From NCBI GenBank assembly GCA_040756055.1, contig JBFLZR010000007.1, forward strand, positions 93,766-157,765: a stretch of DNA of 64,000 bases. Direction: 5' to 3'. The stretch is from Candidatus Zixiibacteriota bacterium. GTDB lineage: Bacteria > Zixibacteria > MSB-5A5 > GN15 > FEB-12. The position numbers and the translations under genes are program-made. The notes under the pieces were generated by a model that did no database searches, had not been told where the DNA came from, and worked only from the letters and a program-made list of their open reading frames with translations. Of the stretch, positions 50,553 through 60,054 are shown in pieces (position 1 is the first letter of the stretch; each line of letters starts with the position of its first letter).

Positions 50553-52247
50553 TTACTTATCAGATTTACCCGAAACTATGTCCAAAAAACCCTTACTCTG
50601 GATATCGGCCCCCGCCTGGGCTTTCTGAACCGGTAATATTACCGTGAAAGTGGTCCCTTCACCGGGGGCTGATTTCACCTTTATCTCTCCGCCATGTTCC
50701 TTGATTATCCCGTAACTTACCGACAGGCCCAATCCCGTGCCTTTTCCGACCTCCTTGGTCGTAAAGAACGGCTCAAAGATCTTCTTGATGTCCTCCGGCG
50801 GGATTCCCACGCCTTGGTCCACACAGAGAATCTCTATCGCTCCTCCAAATTCACCCAAAGCCGGGCTGAGCCGAGTTATCAGTTTAATCTCGGTATTGGG
50901 CGGCGAAGCGTGCATGGCATTGATTATCAGATTGGTCAACACCTGCTGCAGCTGCCCGGCGTTCCCCTGAACGGCAGGCAGATCATTGGTGGTCTGGACC
51001 ACCAGCGATATCTGGTTCATGCTGAGCTGATGTTCCACGAAAGTGCAGGTGTCGTTGATCACCCGGTTGATATCAACTTCGGCAAACTCACTGGTCCTTG
51101 AGGAGCGCGAGAATCTCAGGAGATTCTGGACAATTGTCTTGCACCGCCGCGCCTGTGTCTCGACATCCGTAAGATATCGAATGTAATTGTTCAACTCCCT
51201 GGCGGTTATCTGTTCTGGATTGACCTTTTTCATTTTCTCCAGCGCGAATTGCGTATACCCCAGAATTCCACCCAGCGGATTGTTCAACTCGTGGGCCACT
51301 CCCGCCGCAAGCTGCCCGATGGCGCTCAGCTTCTCCGATTGAATCAACTGCGTTTGCGCCTCCTCGAGTTCAAGCGTGCGCTCGATAATCTTCTCTTCCA
51401 GCGTGCGATTATACTGCTCGATTTCCTGACGCGATTGCTTGAGTGACTCCACCATCTTGTTGAAAGTCGTTGCCAACTGACCTATCTCGTCGTGCTGCTT
51501 GACAACAACCTGCTGGCTGAGATCACCCTGGCTGATCTGGTCGGTCGCGACCACCAGCCTCTTGATCGGCCTGGTTACGAACTTCACCAGCGATGTCAGG
51601 ACCACCAGCGACAGGATCAAAATCAGCACCGTCAGGCCAATCACGCTTCTGGTGGCGTTGGCAATGGCTTCATTCACGACCTCCAGCGACAATATAAGCC
51701 TGATACTTCCGATCTTCTCCATCACGTAAGGTGGATCAATAGCCCCATCAAGATTTCCCGTAATACCCAGTGTCTCTCGATCGAGCTTCTCGGTTCGGGA
51801 CAGTACCGGTACCGATATCTCTATGAACTCATTGCCTTCACTGTCCTGGAAATACAAGTGCCGGCAGTCGTTATGATTCACCTTGTCCTTGTGCTTTACT
51901 TCAGCCGATAACCGGTAACGCTCTTTTTCCCAGTATCCTATACTGGCCAGTATCTCTCCATCACTGTTCGATACCGATGCATACTGAACGAAATCGAATC
52001 GAGACAGAACATTAAGGGCGCTGAAAAGCTCGTACTTGGATTCAAACAGTACACCGCTCTCTACGTTCATCTGAAGCATTCTCACCATGGTCTCGCCATT
52101 GGTCTCCATTTCTCTTCGGAAACCATCGGACTGCTGCTCGATCAACAGGGCGCTGATTGAGACTATAACAGCAATCAACAGAGCATAAATCGGCAGGACA
52201 AATTTCGTCTGCAAATTGAGATTGCGGAAATATCCAAGAAGGTTCAT
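50553..52247 (-). CDS. Membrane sensor histidine kinase (HAMP-HisKA-HATPase)
   Basis: The 564-residue protein has a membrane span at about 15-37, a periplasmic sensor region (about 38-195; many acidic and aromatic residues, [18 protein letters not shown]), a second span (about 203-225), a HAMP domain (to about 275, [12 protein letters not shown]), a coiled coil, the H-box [18 protein letters not shown]-box [12 protein letters not shown]1 [11 protein letters not shown] and G2 [11 protein letters not shown]. It lacks an attached receiver; two free receivers follow directly. Its start overlaps the stop of the upstream solute-binding protein gene (ATGA), so the two are translated together and probably work together. 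Confidence 0.95.
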   Translation of the reverse strand: MNLLGYFRNLNLQTKFVLPIYALLIAVIVSISALLIEQQSDGFRREMETNGETMVRMLQMNVESGVLFESKYELFSALNVLSRFDFVQYASVSNSDGEILASIGYWEKERYRLSAEVKHKDKVNHNDCRHLYFQDSEGNEFIEISVPVLSRTEKLDRETLGITGNLDGAIDPPYVMEKIGSIRLILSLEVVNEAIANATRSVIGLTVLILILSLVVLTSLVKFVTRPIKRLVVATDQISQGDLSQQVVVKQHDEIGQLATTFNKMVESLKQSRQEIEQYNRTLEEKIIERTLELEEAQTQLIQSEKLSAIGQLAAGVAHELNNPLGGILGYTQFALEKMKKVNPEQITARELNNYIRYLTDVETQARRCKTIVQNLLRFSRSSRTSEFAEVDINRVINDTCTFVEHQLSMNQISLVVQTTNDLPAVQGNAGQLQQVLTNLIINAMHASPPNTEIKLITRLSPALGEFGGAIEILCVDQGVGIPPEDIKKIFEPFFTTKEVGKGTGLGLSVSYGIIKEHGGEIKVKSAPGEGTTFTVILPVQKAQAGADIQSKGFLDIVSGKSDK

Positions 52248-53203
52248 CGATACACCTCCTTGGCTACGGCCACAAGCTCCTCGGGAATCGTTATGTTTAT
52301 GCGCTTGGCCGTATTCTCATTATAATGAAACCAGATGACATCGGCCGAGGTGACGGCGATGCTGTCGGGGGATACACCACTGATGACTCTATTGGCGATG
52401 GCGCCGGCCTGAAGTCCCACGGCTTTGTAGTCAAAGTCCAGCGCGCACAAAGCCCCCGATTCCACCACATACCTCGAAAAACCCATAAAAGGTATCTGCT
52501 TGCGCACCGTCTGAAGCAAAATATATCTGGTGGACTGGGGCTTGAACAGATTCGGATCGGCCACCGACCACAACGCGTCAACTACCGATGTCAGCGAATC
52601 CAATGCGGCCGGAAGGCCCTTGTCACTCTCGACATTGAGAGCTACCAGCTCCAGACCCAGCTGACCGGCAACGATCTTCGCCTGGGGTATCAGACTCGCC
52701 GTGTTTTCGGTATAAAGAACCCCCAGCTTTTTTAACGAAGGGATTATTTTTTGGAAATAACCGAACTGGACATCTGTCGGAATGTCCAGCGACGCACCCG
52801 TTATATTCCGGCCCGGTTTCTCGTTGGATTCGACAAAGCCCGAAAGTTCAGGGTATTTTACGGCAGAGAAGACTATTGGAATATCTTCGAAATTTCGCTT
52901 TGCCAATTCCGTCGCCGAACTGCCAATCGTCAATATCAACGTCGGCCCGAGACTTCTTATGGCGATCACTGTGGATTGATCCTCCACACTGTCTCTGCCG
53001 ATGGTGAACGACGTGAAACTTGCCTGAGGATACTCCTGAGCAATCACCTTTTCAGCGCCGGCCAAAGTCCTCAAAGTTGAGGTCGAACTGTCACTTGTCA
53101 ACACCGCGATCTCTATCGGAGCGCCATAGGTCGTCGAGGAGGACACCACTGCCGCTACGGCAACCCCAATAGCGTATAAGACATTTTTGAGGCTCGGGAC
53201 CAT
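52244..53203 (-). CDS. ABC_sub_bind-family periplasmic solute-binding protein
   Basis: The 319-residue protein has a signal peptide (about 1-27) and the TrpX-like binding-protein pattern: IAVLTSDSSTSTLRTL, TLILTIGSSATELAKRNFED, IPIVFSAVKYPELSGF, KPGRNITGASLDIPT, LGVLYTENTASLIPQAK, IPFMGFSRYVVESGALCALD and IANRVISGVSPDS. In transport systems such proteins serve a permease and ATPase. None is encoded here; the next gene, coupled by a 4-base overlap, is a membrane histidine kinase. It is therefore probably the ligand-binding input of the kinase (inference). Tryptophan or another small ligand is possible. Confidence 0.9.
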   Translation of the reverse strand: MVPSLKNVLYAIGVAVAAVVSSSTTYGAPIEIAVLTSDSSTSTLRTLAGAEKVIAQEYPQASFTSFTIGRDSVEDQSTVIAIRSLGPTLILTIGSSATELAKRNFEDIPIVFSAVKYPELSGFVESNEKPGRNITGASLDIPTDVQFGYFQKIIPSLKKLGVLYTENTASLIPQAKIVAGQLGLELVALNVESDKGLPAALDSLTSVVDALWSVADPNLFKPQSTRYILLQTVRKQIPFMGFSRYVVESGALCALDFDYKAVGLQAGAIANRVISGVSPDSIAVTSADVIWFHYNENTAKRINITIPEELVAVAKEVYR

Positions 53204-53509
53204 AGGATGAAAGAACTATCCTCTTTATTTCGTTACAGGATGAGCGGTTACGGTAATCGCCCGAAAAAGGCGCAATTATCCACCCTGTCTTTCGAATTAT
53301 CGGATTCCTTGAGAAAAACTTGACGGTCCCGGTACCATTCATAATGGATAAAAAGCGCCTTGTTTCCTGCCTTTTTGCCCTAAAGGGGGAATAAAGATTT
53401 TTTGTGCCCTACCGATAAATTAGTAAACCGCGCCGCCCGCGCGACAGAGAGGTTTCAACAGTAACAAAATGACGCCATTTCCAAAATGCATTTGCGGAGA
53501 ATATCTTTC
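53204..53509. other. Divergent promoter region of the signalling and receptor operons
   Basis: 306 bp separate the two divergent operons. TTGACG at 53320-53325 is the only clear -35-like box on the plus strand, followed by a CATAAT at 53340-53345 at too short a spacing. No gene is seen. GGAGA lies about 10 bases before the receptor start. A shared operator could lie here, but none is recognised. Confidence 0.4.
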
Positions 53510-56185
53510 ATGCCCGAAAGCAAATTCCGTTCCCCTATAATACTGACACTGCTGTGTCTGCTCGCGGCTCCGGTAGGTGCCAGTGTTACCGGAAAAATAT
53601 CCGGTGTGGTCACCGATTCCAGCACCGGTGCACCAATCGAGGGAGCCACTATTCGAGTCGTCGGCACCAATATGGTCACGGTCAGTGACGCCGACGGCGA
53701 ATACTTTGTTATTGATATACCCGGTGGCAAGTACGATATCACCGCCACGACCGTCGGGTTTGAGCCGCTCATAAAAAAAGATGTAAGAGTCCTCGTAGAC
53801 CTCACGACCCCGGTCGATTTCACCCTCAATGAAGAAACCGTCGAGCTCTCTAATCGAGTGGTGGTCATGGCCGATAACCCGATCATCCAGAAAGACCTGA
53901 CCGCCTCAAAGGTGATCTTCACCTCGGATCGTCTAAAAACACTCCCTAACATCGTGACCGTGCAGTCGGTGTTGACGAATTATCCGGGCGTGATTATTGA
54001 TCGTGAACAGGATCTGCACGTCAGGGGGGGGCGATCCGGCCAGGTGAGTTACTACTATGATGGTTTCTCGGTGCAGGATCCTTTTGTCGCTAACTCCGGA
54101 ATCCACATTATTCCGAACGCCCTGGAGGAGTTGACCCTTACGTCCGGCGGGTATGCTGCCGAGTACGGCGAGGCTCTCTCGGGGGTGGTTAGTGCCGTCT
54201 CGCGCGAGGGTACCTCGGAGTATCACGGCGGCATAAAAACTTACCAGGGCTACACGCACGCCTATGATATAAACTCAGCCGACTGGAGTGATCTGAGGAA
54301 TGTGGGCAATAGATCCGTCTCGGCCCACCTTTCAGGACCGCTTCCGTGTGTCAACTCCAGACTTTACACCTTCAGCGTTGCCGGAGAATATCTGCACGAC
54401 CCCACTGACCTGCCTCACAACGGCCAGGCATCTTACACCGGAACGGCGAAATTCTCGGCACAGCCGTTTCAAAAGGTCAAGCTGGTATCGAATCTGACAT
54501 ATTATGAGGCGTCCGGAGAAAAGTTTGACCACCGCGATGTCAACAATGTCTCCTATGATATGAATCTCGATGGACTGCCGGTCTTTGAGAAACAGTCCTA
54601 TTTGCTCGGACTCTCCGGAAACTACTACTTCAATAAGAAGTTCGTTGTCTCAACAAGATATAACCGGTTTTACACCTACACCAAGTCGGCCCCGCAACAT
54701 CTGTTCAATGTCTACTGGTCCGATTGGCCCGGTTACTCCGAGGATTCCACCGGCACTTATAATGGCACTATCGATGATGACAATTATCTTAACGATGTCG
54801 ATTGGAGCGACCCAATGCAGGTCGTCGGCTTTACTGACGGTGATGACTACGAACCGAGTTTCAGACTTCGCGAAACTACCTATGATGCCTTGCACCTGAG
54901 CCTTATCAATCAGTTCAACAAGTCCAATGAACTGAAAGCCGGCCTCGAATACCGAAAATACAATGTGACGTGGGACTTCAAACAGTTTTACAACACCCGA
55001 CCGTACGGCGAAAAATATATCAGCAAGCCGACCTACGCGTCGCTCTTCTTACAGGATAAAATGGAGTATGACTATTTCGTTATAAACCTCGGACTTCGCT
55101 ATGATTACCGCAACACCGATGTAACCTACACCGCCTGGACAATCACCGAAAGCGGTGAACCTGTGCCATATCTCAAAGAGGCAGAGTCCAAACAGCGTCT
55201 GTCCCCCCGCTTCGGTATCTCATATCCGATTTCCGATAAAAGCGTAATGCACATGAATTACGGCGTCTACTATCAAGTGCCGCAATTTCTGTATCTCTAT
55301 ACCAATATGAGTGGCGATGTTTCCAGCGGTTATCCGTTGGTCGGCAATCCTGACCTCGAGCCTGAACGCACCACCTCGTGGGAAATTGGTCTCGATCATC
55401 TGATAGGTGAGGCGGTAAAGTTCGATATTACCGCCTATTACAAAGATATAAATGACCTGGTAACCACCCGGTCGTCATTCGAAGTCGCCGGGAATTCCGT
55501 GACCTTCTTTGTAAATGAAGATTACGGTTCCGCCAAGGGAGTCGATATAAGCGTCGAGAAACTCCCCGCCAACGACTTCATCACAGGTTCACTATCCTAT
55601 GGATATATGGTCGCTAAGGGCATTGGCTCCGATGCTCTCGAGCCCTACTATACTTACCTCACGTCGCTCGAAGATACCCTGGCGCCGCTGACCGAATACC
55701 CGCTGGATTTCGATCAGCGCCACACCTTGACCGCCGTAATCGACTTCCGCGTTCCGTACGATCGTCACTTGAAAGTGGCCGGGCTCGCCATTCCGGGAGG
55801 ATGGGGAATAAACACGGTCGGTCACTATGGTTCCGGTCTTCCATACACGATGACCGATGTTGACGGCAACAGGCTCGGTGACCGCAATTCCGGCCGCCTG
55901 CCGGCATATTATACCGTCGATATGCGCTTCAACAAAGATTTCCGCATGTCGAGAGGCGGTTCTATTCTTAGCTTCTTTGTGGAAATCGATAATCTCCTCA
56001 ATAGACGCAACATTATTAATGTTTACTCCCTGACGGGTTGTGCCGATGATGATGGTTTCAACCAGACAGCCACTCTGGCCTTGAGTCAGGAAGAATTGGA
56101 TAAGTGGGACGCTCTGTATGATCACGATCCCCAGAATTATTCACCTCCCCGGACTATCAGAACCGGGTTAGAATTACACTTCTAA
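53510..56185 (+). CDS. TonB-dependent outer-membrane receptor with carboxypeptidase-regulatory-like N-domain
   Basis: I use the ATG at 53510, preceded by GGAGA, which opens a signal peptide (PESKFRSPIILTLLCLLAA). The 891-residue protein has a carboxypeptidase D regulatory-like domain (about 25-100, GKISGVVTDSSTGAPIEGAT, DGEYFVIDIPGGKYDITAT), a plug domain (about 125-230, VTVQSVLTNYPGVIIDREQD, LHVRGGRSGQVSYYYDG), and a 22-strand-type barrel ending in IRTGLELHF with a terminal Phe. This is the SusC/RagA-like build common in the FCB group. Substrate unknown. An 8-G run at about 54024-54031 lies in the plug coding region; the frame is intact. The next gene starts 15 bp downstream. Confidence 0.92.
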   Translation: MPESKFRSPIILTLLCLLAAPVGASVTGKISGVVTDSSTGAPIEGATIRVVGTNMVTVSDADGEYFVIDIPGGKYDITATTVGFEPLIKKDVRVLVDLTTPVDFTLNEETVELSNRVVVMADNPIIQKDLTASKVIFTSDRLKTLPNIVTVQSVLTNYPGVIIDREQDLHVRGGRSGQVSYYYDGFSVQDPFVANSGIHIIPNALEELTLTSGGYAAEYGEALSGVVSAVSREGTSEYHGGIKTYQGYTHAYDINSADWSDLRNVGNRSVSAHLSGPLPCVNSRLYTFSVAGEYLHDPTDLPHNGQASYTGTAKFSAQPFQKVKLVSNLTYYEASGEKFDHRDVNNVSYDMNLDGLPVFEKQSYLLGLSGNYYFNKKFVVSTRYNRFYTYTKSAPQHLFNVYWSDWPGYSEDSTGTYNGTIDDDNYLNDVDWSDPMQVVGFTDGDDYEPSFRLRETTYDALHLSLINQFNKSNELKAGLEYRKYNVTWDFKQFYNTRPYGEKYISKPTYASLFLQDKMEYDYFVINLGLRYDYRNTDVTYTAWTITESGEPVPYLKEAESKQRLSPRFGISYPISDKSVMHMNYGVYYQVPQFLYLYTNMSGDVSSGYPLVGNPDLEPERTTSWEIGLDHLIGEAVKFDITAYYKDINDLVTTRSSFEVAGNSVTFFVNEDYGSAKGVDISVEKLPANDFITGSLSYGYMVAKGIGSDALEPYYTYLTSLEDTLAPLTEYPLDFDQRHTLTAVIDFRVPYDRHLKVAGLAIPGGWGINTVGHYGSGLPYTMTDVDGNRLGDRNSGRLPAYYTVDMRFNKDFRMSRGGSILSFFVEIDNLLNRRNIINVYSLTGCADDDGFNQTATLALSQEELDKWDALYDHDPQNYSPPRTIRTGLELHF

Positions 56186-56200
56186 GCCGGAGATAAGATT

Positions 56201-58924
56201 ATGACACGCCGAAAGAATACTGAAAAATGTAATATAGCCATCGTGATGGCCCTTGTCCTGTTCGCGGCAACTGTTGTGGCCATGCCGCCGCTCAAAAACG
56301 ATCCGAATCAGAAAGATCCCGCTACGTTGTCGCTGTCCCCGGAACCGACCACGATCGATCGGGTGACGCACAATGTCGGCAATATCGTCACTACCGTCGA
56401 CAACTGGGGGCTGGTAGGTGGATATCCGGGATATCTGCCGTCGGGAGAGTGGCCGCGTAATTCCGGACACGATTACCTGGCTGAAATACACTACTGGATG
56501 GGCGCGGTGCTCCCAACCGGCGACACTCTGGTGGCCAACACCGCAGACGACTTCCAAGGCATGAGAATGCCGGTGAACGGTTCCGACGCCTACAAAATAT
56601 ATCTCTCGACGGATACCAATCGCTACTATGACTTTGACCCCGCCGATACGGTCGGTCTCAGCGAAGGCAACCCGGCCTTTGGCTGGCGTATATGGAGCGC
56701 TAATCTGGAGACTTTTGAGTACAACACCAGCTACAACTCCCTCACCTCGAGTTTCAACGCCGGTGGTCCGACTTCACTTCAGGATTCGCACTACCGTCTC
56801 AACGACGCCGCATCGGGATCATCGCTGATGGGTCTGGAACTTACCCACTCGATTATGCAATGGAACTACTGCTACAATGAAGATTTCATGTTTATCGTTC
56901 TCGATATAACCAATACCACCGCCATCGACTATTACGATTTCGCCTTCGGTCTCTATGTGGATATCGATGTCGGCGGCCTCGATGGCACCGGTGGCAACGG
57001 CAACATGAATGACTCGGTCGTCTACAGTATCGAGGATAACTGGGCATACATCTTTGACGTTGTCGGTATTGATCCCGGATGGGGACCGACTGTCAAAACC
57101 GGAGTTATGGGAACCAAACTCCTCCAAACGCCGAACGATATCGGTGTGACCGCCTTCAGAACCGATGACTGGTCGTTCTTGCCGACCGATGATGTTGGTC
57201 GCTTCGAACTGATTAACAGCACCCGGTTCGATAGCCCGCTGCCTCCGACCGACCAGTACTACGTACAGTGCGTCAGAGGCATAACCCTCGGAGCCGGCCA
57301 AACCGTGCGCGTTGTTTACGCCTTGATAGCCGGAGCCGATCACGACGAGTTTGTCTCCAATGCCGCTATGGCGCAGACGATGTACGACAACTACTATGTC
57401 GGTCCTGAGCCGCCCCCGACACCATCGCTGGTGGCCAGGGCGGGCAATCAAAAAGTGTACTTGAGTTGGGGTGACACGTCAGAAGCTGCAATCGACCCGC
57501 TCAGCGGCCAGGCGGATTTTGCCGGATACAAGTTGTACCGTAGCGACGATCTCGGAAGAACCTGGGGCAACGAAGACAGAGACTTCGAAAACGACTGTCT
57601 CGATATCGAGTACATACCGGTTGCCACTTACGGCGTCACCGAGCCGGGCGATCCGATTCCGCATACCTTTATCGATAATGACCTCATCAATGGCGTCGAA
57701 TACTGGTACTGCCTGGTCGCTTTCGACCGGGGAGACGAGATAATTGACCCCTTGCAGTCCGGCTACGGAATAGCCGGCGAGGCCAAAAATGTCGTTTCAA
57801 TAAGACCCGAATCCGAACCGGCCGGCTATTATGATGCCGCCTCGACCGTAGAGCACATTTATACCGGCAGCGACCACCCTTCCGAGGGAGCAGTTACCCC
57901 ATACATCTTTGACAAAAACGCTCTCACCGGCGCCGAGTTCAGTGTTACGTTCGAAGACGCCGCCTCCCGGACTTACTGGCACCTGCTTAACAACACCACC
58001 GGGGACACACTTCTTGCAAGGCAACGACTCTACAACGCCGATCTGCAGGATTACAACACCGCCGAAGGCATTCAGGTTATGGTCACTAACCCGGAAATTG
58101 AGCCGACCGCCTGCTCACAAACGGCATCGGTCAGCGGCACTACGACGATAGAGATTGCGCACTTCGATGGACCGTGTCTGGTATACTGGTACGGTATTCC
58201 CGACTACGCCTTCGGTTACGCTCAGTATCGCGCTACCTACGAATTGCGCTTCACCGAAGATTCCACTCTTGCCCCGTGGATGTGGGAATACTGGGAAACA
58301 GGTCATTTCCCGGAGATACCAATTCCGTTCGAGGTCTGGAACATGTCCACCAACCAGCGCGTCTCGCTCGCTACCGATGAATGGGACTACGACGGACAAT
58401 GGCAGCCCGGCGATGGACTGATTATCGTGGACTATTTTTACGATCCCGACAGCAACCTGACCGAATTGGCATTCCCGCACCACTACGGGTGGCGCTTCAC
58501 AATCGACGACTCCACCTTCAATCCCGTCGTTGGTGATGTGTACACCATCGAAGGAGCCCGGTTGAACGGTCCGGACGATGTCTTCCGGTTTACGGTCGAT
58601 GGAATCGACGCCTCCCTGGCGGGGCAGGAACTCAAAGATATCAAAGTCGTGCCCAACCCGTATTTCGTCCAGTATTCGTCGCGGGTGGAGACAGTTGAGG
58701 GACAATCGATGTTGTTCTTCAACAACCTTCCGAACAAGTGCACGATCAGAATATATACGCTTGCCGGCGATCTCGTCAGAACCATCGCTCACGACGACGA
58801 TACCGGTTCCGAAACATGGGACCTGTTGTCCTCGAGCAAACAACTGGTGGCCGCCGGTCACTATATCTTCCACGTGGAATCCGAATATGGTGAACACATG
58901 GGACGATTCGCGATAGTGAAATAA
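56201..58924 (+). CDS. Large exported protein with FN3-like region and FlgD-like C-terminal segment
   Basis: The 907-residue protein follows a ribosome-binding site (CCGGAG) and has an N-terminal signal-like stretch (about 11-27). The main part is rich in Asp, Tyr and Gly with no recognised catalytic motif. Around 410-480 a FN3-like module appears (VARAGNQKVYLSWGDTSEAA, FAGYKLYRSDDLG). The last 90 residues (IKVVPNPYFVQYSSR, CTIRIYTLAGDLVRTI, WDLLSSSKQLVAAGHYIFHV) match the FlgD Ig-like/type IX-sorting-like C-terminus found in FCB secreted proteins. It is located between a TonB-dependent receptor and a PorV-like barrel, 12-15 bp from each. It is probably a surface protein of that set; function unknown. 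Confidence 0.88.
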   Translation: MTRRKNTEKCNIAIVMALVLFAATVVAMPPLKNDPNQKDPATLSLSPEPTTIDRVTHNVGNIVTTVDNWGLVGGYPGYLPSGEWPRNSGHDYLAEIHYWMGAVLPTGDTLVANTADDFQGMRMPVNGSDAYKIYLSTDTNRYYDFDPADTVGLSEGNPAFGWRIWSANLETFEYNTSYNSLTSSFNAGGPTSLQDSHYRLNDAASGSSLMGLELTHSIMQWNYCYNEDFMFIVLDITNTTAIDYYDFAFGLYVDIDVGGLDGTGGNGNMNDSVVYSIEDNWAYIFDVVGIDPGWGPTVKTGVMGTKLLQTPNDIGVTAFRTDDWSFLPTDDVGRFELINSTRFDSPLPPTDQYYVQCVRGITLGAGQTVRVVYALIAGADHDEFVSNAAMAQTMYDNYYVGPEPPPTPSLVARAGNQKVYLSWGDTSEAAIDPLSGQADFAGYKLYRSDDLGRTWGNEDRDFENDCLDIEYIPVATYGVTEPGDPIPHTFIDNDLINGVEYWYCLVAFDRGDEIIDPLQSGYGIAGEAKNVVSIRPESEPAGYYDAASTVEHIYTGSDHPSEGAVTPYIFDKNALTGAEFSVTFEDAASRTYWHLLNNTTGDTLLARQRLYNADLQDYNTAEGIQVMVTNPEIEPTACSQTASVSGTTTIEIAHFDGPCLVYWYGIPDYAFGYAQYRATYELRFTEDSTLAPWMWEYWETGHFPEIPIPFEVWNMSTNQRVSLATDEWDYDGQWQPGDGLIIVDYFYDPDSNLTELAFPHHYGWRFTIDDSTFNPVVGDVYTIEGARLNGPDDVFRFTVDGIDASLAGQELKDIKVVPNPYFVQYSSRVETVEGQSMLFFNNLPNKCTIRIYTLAGDLVRTIAHDDDTGSETWDLLSSSKQLVAAGHYIFHVESEYGEHMGRFAIVK

Positions 58925-58936
58925 GGAGACGCCGGG

Positions 58937-59935
58937 ATGAGAAAGATTATTACAGTAGCGATCTTGACGGCTTTTCTGGCCGGCTCCGCGTCCGCCGAAT
59001 TTTCCAAAGTAGGTTCCAGCGGCGCGCAGTTTCTCAAAATCGCCGTCGGTTCCAAATACCAGGCGATGGGCGAGGCTTCGGTGGCGATGGTAGATGATAT
59101 CTACGCCACCTTCTGGAATCCCGCCGGTCTGGCCGCCATTGAGAATAATGCCGTCAGTTTCACCAATGTCGATTACCTGCTCGATATAAATCTCAACTAT
59201 ATCGGTTTTGCCCGCAATTTCGAGGATATCGGCGTCTTTGCTGTTTCCGCCACTTTCCTTACGATGGATGACATGGAAATCACCACTCTCGAAGAGCAGG
59301 AGGGCTCGGGAGAATACTACAGCGCGGCTTCCTACACGGCCGGAATATCGTACGCCAAGCAGCTCAACTCAAAATTCGCCTTTGGTGCTACCTTCAAGTA
59401 TATCGGCGAGCAAATTCACAATGAGCGATCCGAAGGTTTTGCCTTCGATTTCGGAACCATGCTTCGCCCCGGCGTCAGCTCCCTCAGGCTGGGCATAAGC
59501 ATCACCAACATGGGACCGGAACTGACCTTCTCCGGCTCGGACCTGGTGGTGCAGTACTACGATGAACTCGATGAAGACGCCAACCCGGTCAGCGCCGAGC
59601 TTCAGACCAATCCCTATGACCTTCCGCTGGCCTTCAGAATCGGCGCCGCCTACGATGTCGATTTCGCTTCGCACTCCGTGCTGACCCTGTCCAGCGAACT
59701 GAAGCACTCCAACGACAACGATGAAAAAGGCGCGATTGGCGCCCAACTGGGTTTCGATGAAAGGTTTTTCCTGAGAGGCGGCTATAAGATCAATTACGAT
59801 GAGGAAGGCCTCACGGTGGGCGGCGGTATCAATACCGGCCTGTCGTCAAGCACCCGCCTGATCATCGACTACGCCTGGCAGGATTTTGGCCGATTGGAAT
59901 CAACCCAGCGGTTCTCCATCGGCTTTACGTTCTAA
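58937..59935 (+). CDS. PorV/PorQ-like outer-membrane beta-barrel protein
   Basis: The 332-residue protein has a signal peptide (MRKIITVAILTAFLAGSASA) and the PorV/UPF0164 opening FLKIAVGSKYQAMGEASVAM, DDIYATFWNPAGLAAIE. This is followed by alternating strands and ends SIGFTF with a terminal Phe, as in outer-membrane barrels. PorV proteins act in the type IX secretion system as a shuttle for cargo with C-terminal signals. It is the third gene of the operon, 12 bp after a gene whose product has a FlgD-like tail, which suits that role. Other FCB members are simply structural barrels, so the T9SS link is inference. A terminator follows. Confidence 0.9.
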   Translation: MRKIITVAILTAFLAGSASAEFSKVGSSGAQFLKIAVGSKYQAMGEASVAMVDDIYATFWNPAGLAAIENNAVSFTNVDYLLDINLNYIGFARNFEDIGVFAVSATFLTMDDMEITTLEEQEGSGEYYSAASYTAGISYAKQLNSKFAFGATFKYIGEQIHNERSEGFAFDFGTMLRPGVSSLRLGISITNMGPELTFSGSDLVVQYYDELDEDANPVSAELQTNPYDLPLAFRIGAAYDVDFASHSVLTLSSELKHSNDNDEKGAIGAQLGFDERFFLRGGYKINYDEEGLTVGGGINTGLSSSTRLIIDYAWQDFGRLESTQRFSIGFTF

Positions 59936-59954
59936 GTTCTTCACCTCCCAATTG

Positions 59955-59980
59955 AGGCCCCCTCGCGGGGCCTTTTTTGT
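59955..59980 (+). terminator. Intrinsic terminator of the receptor operon
   Basis: AGGCCCC (59955-59961) pairs with GGGGCCT (59967-59973), followed by a T run. Confidence 0.88.
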
Positions 59981-59992
59981 TTCAGTCATTTC

Positions 59993-60022
59993 TGGACATC
60001 GATTGTAGAAAGCCTGTATATT
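59993..60022 (+). promoter_or_regulatory. Possible promoter of the metalloprotease-like gene
   Basis: TGGACA (59993-59998), an 18-bp spacer and TATATT (60017-60022). Confidence 0.5.
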
Positions 60023-60054
60023 AACCCCACGAACAAAATTACAGGAGAGTGGCC

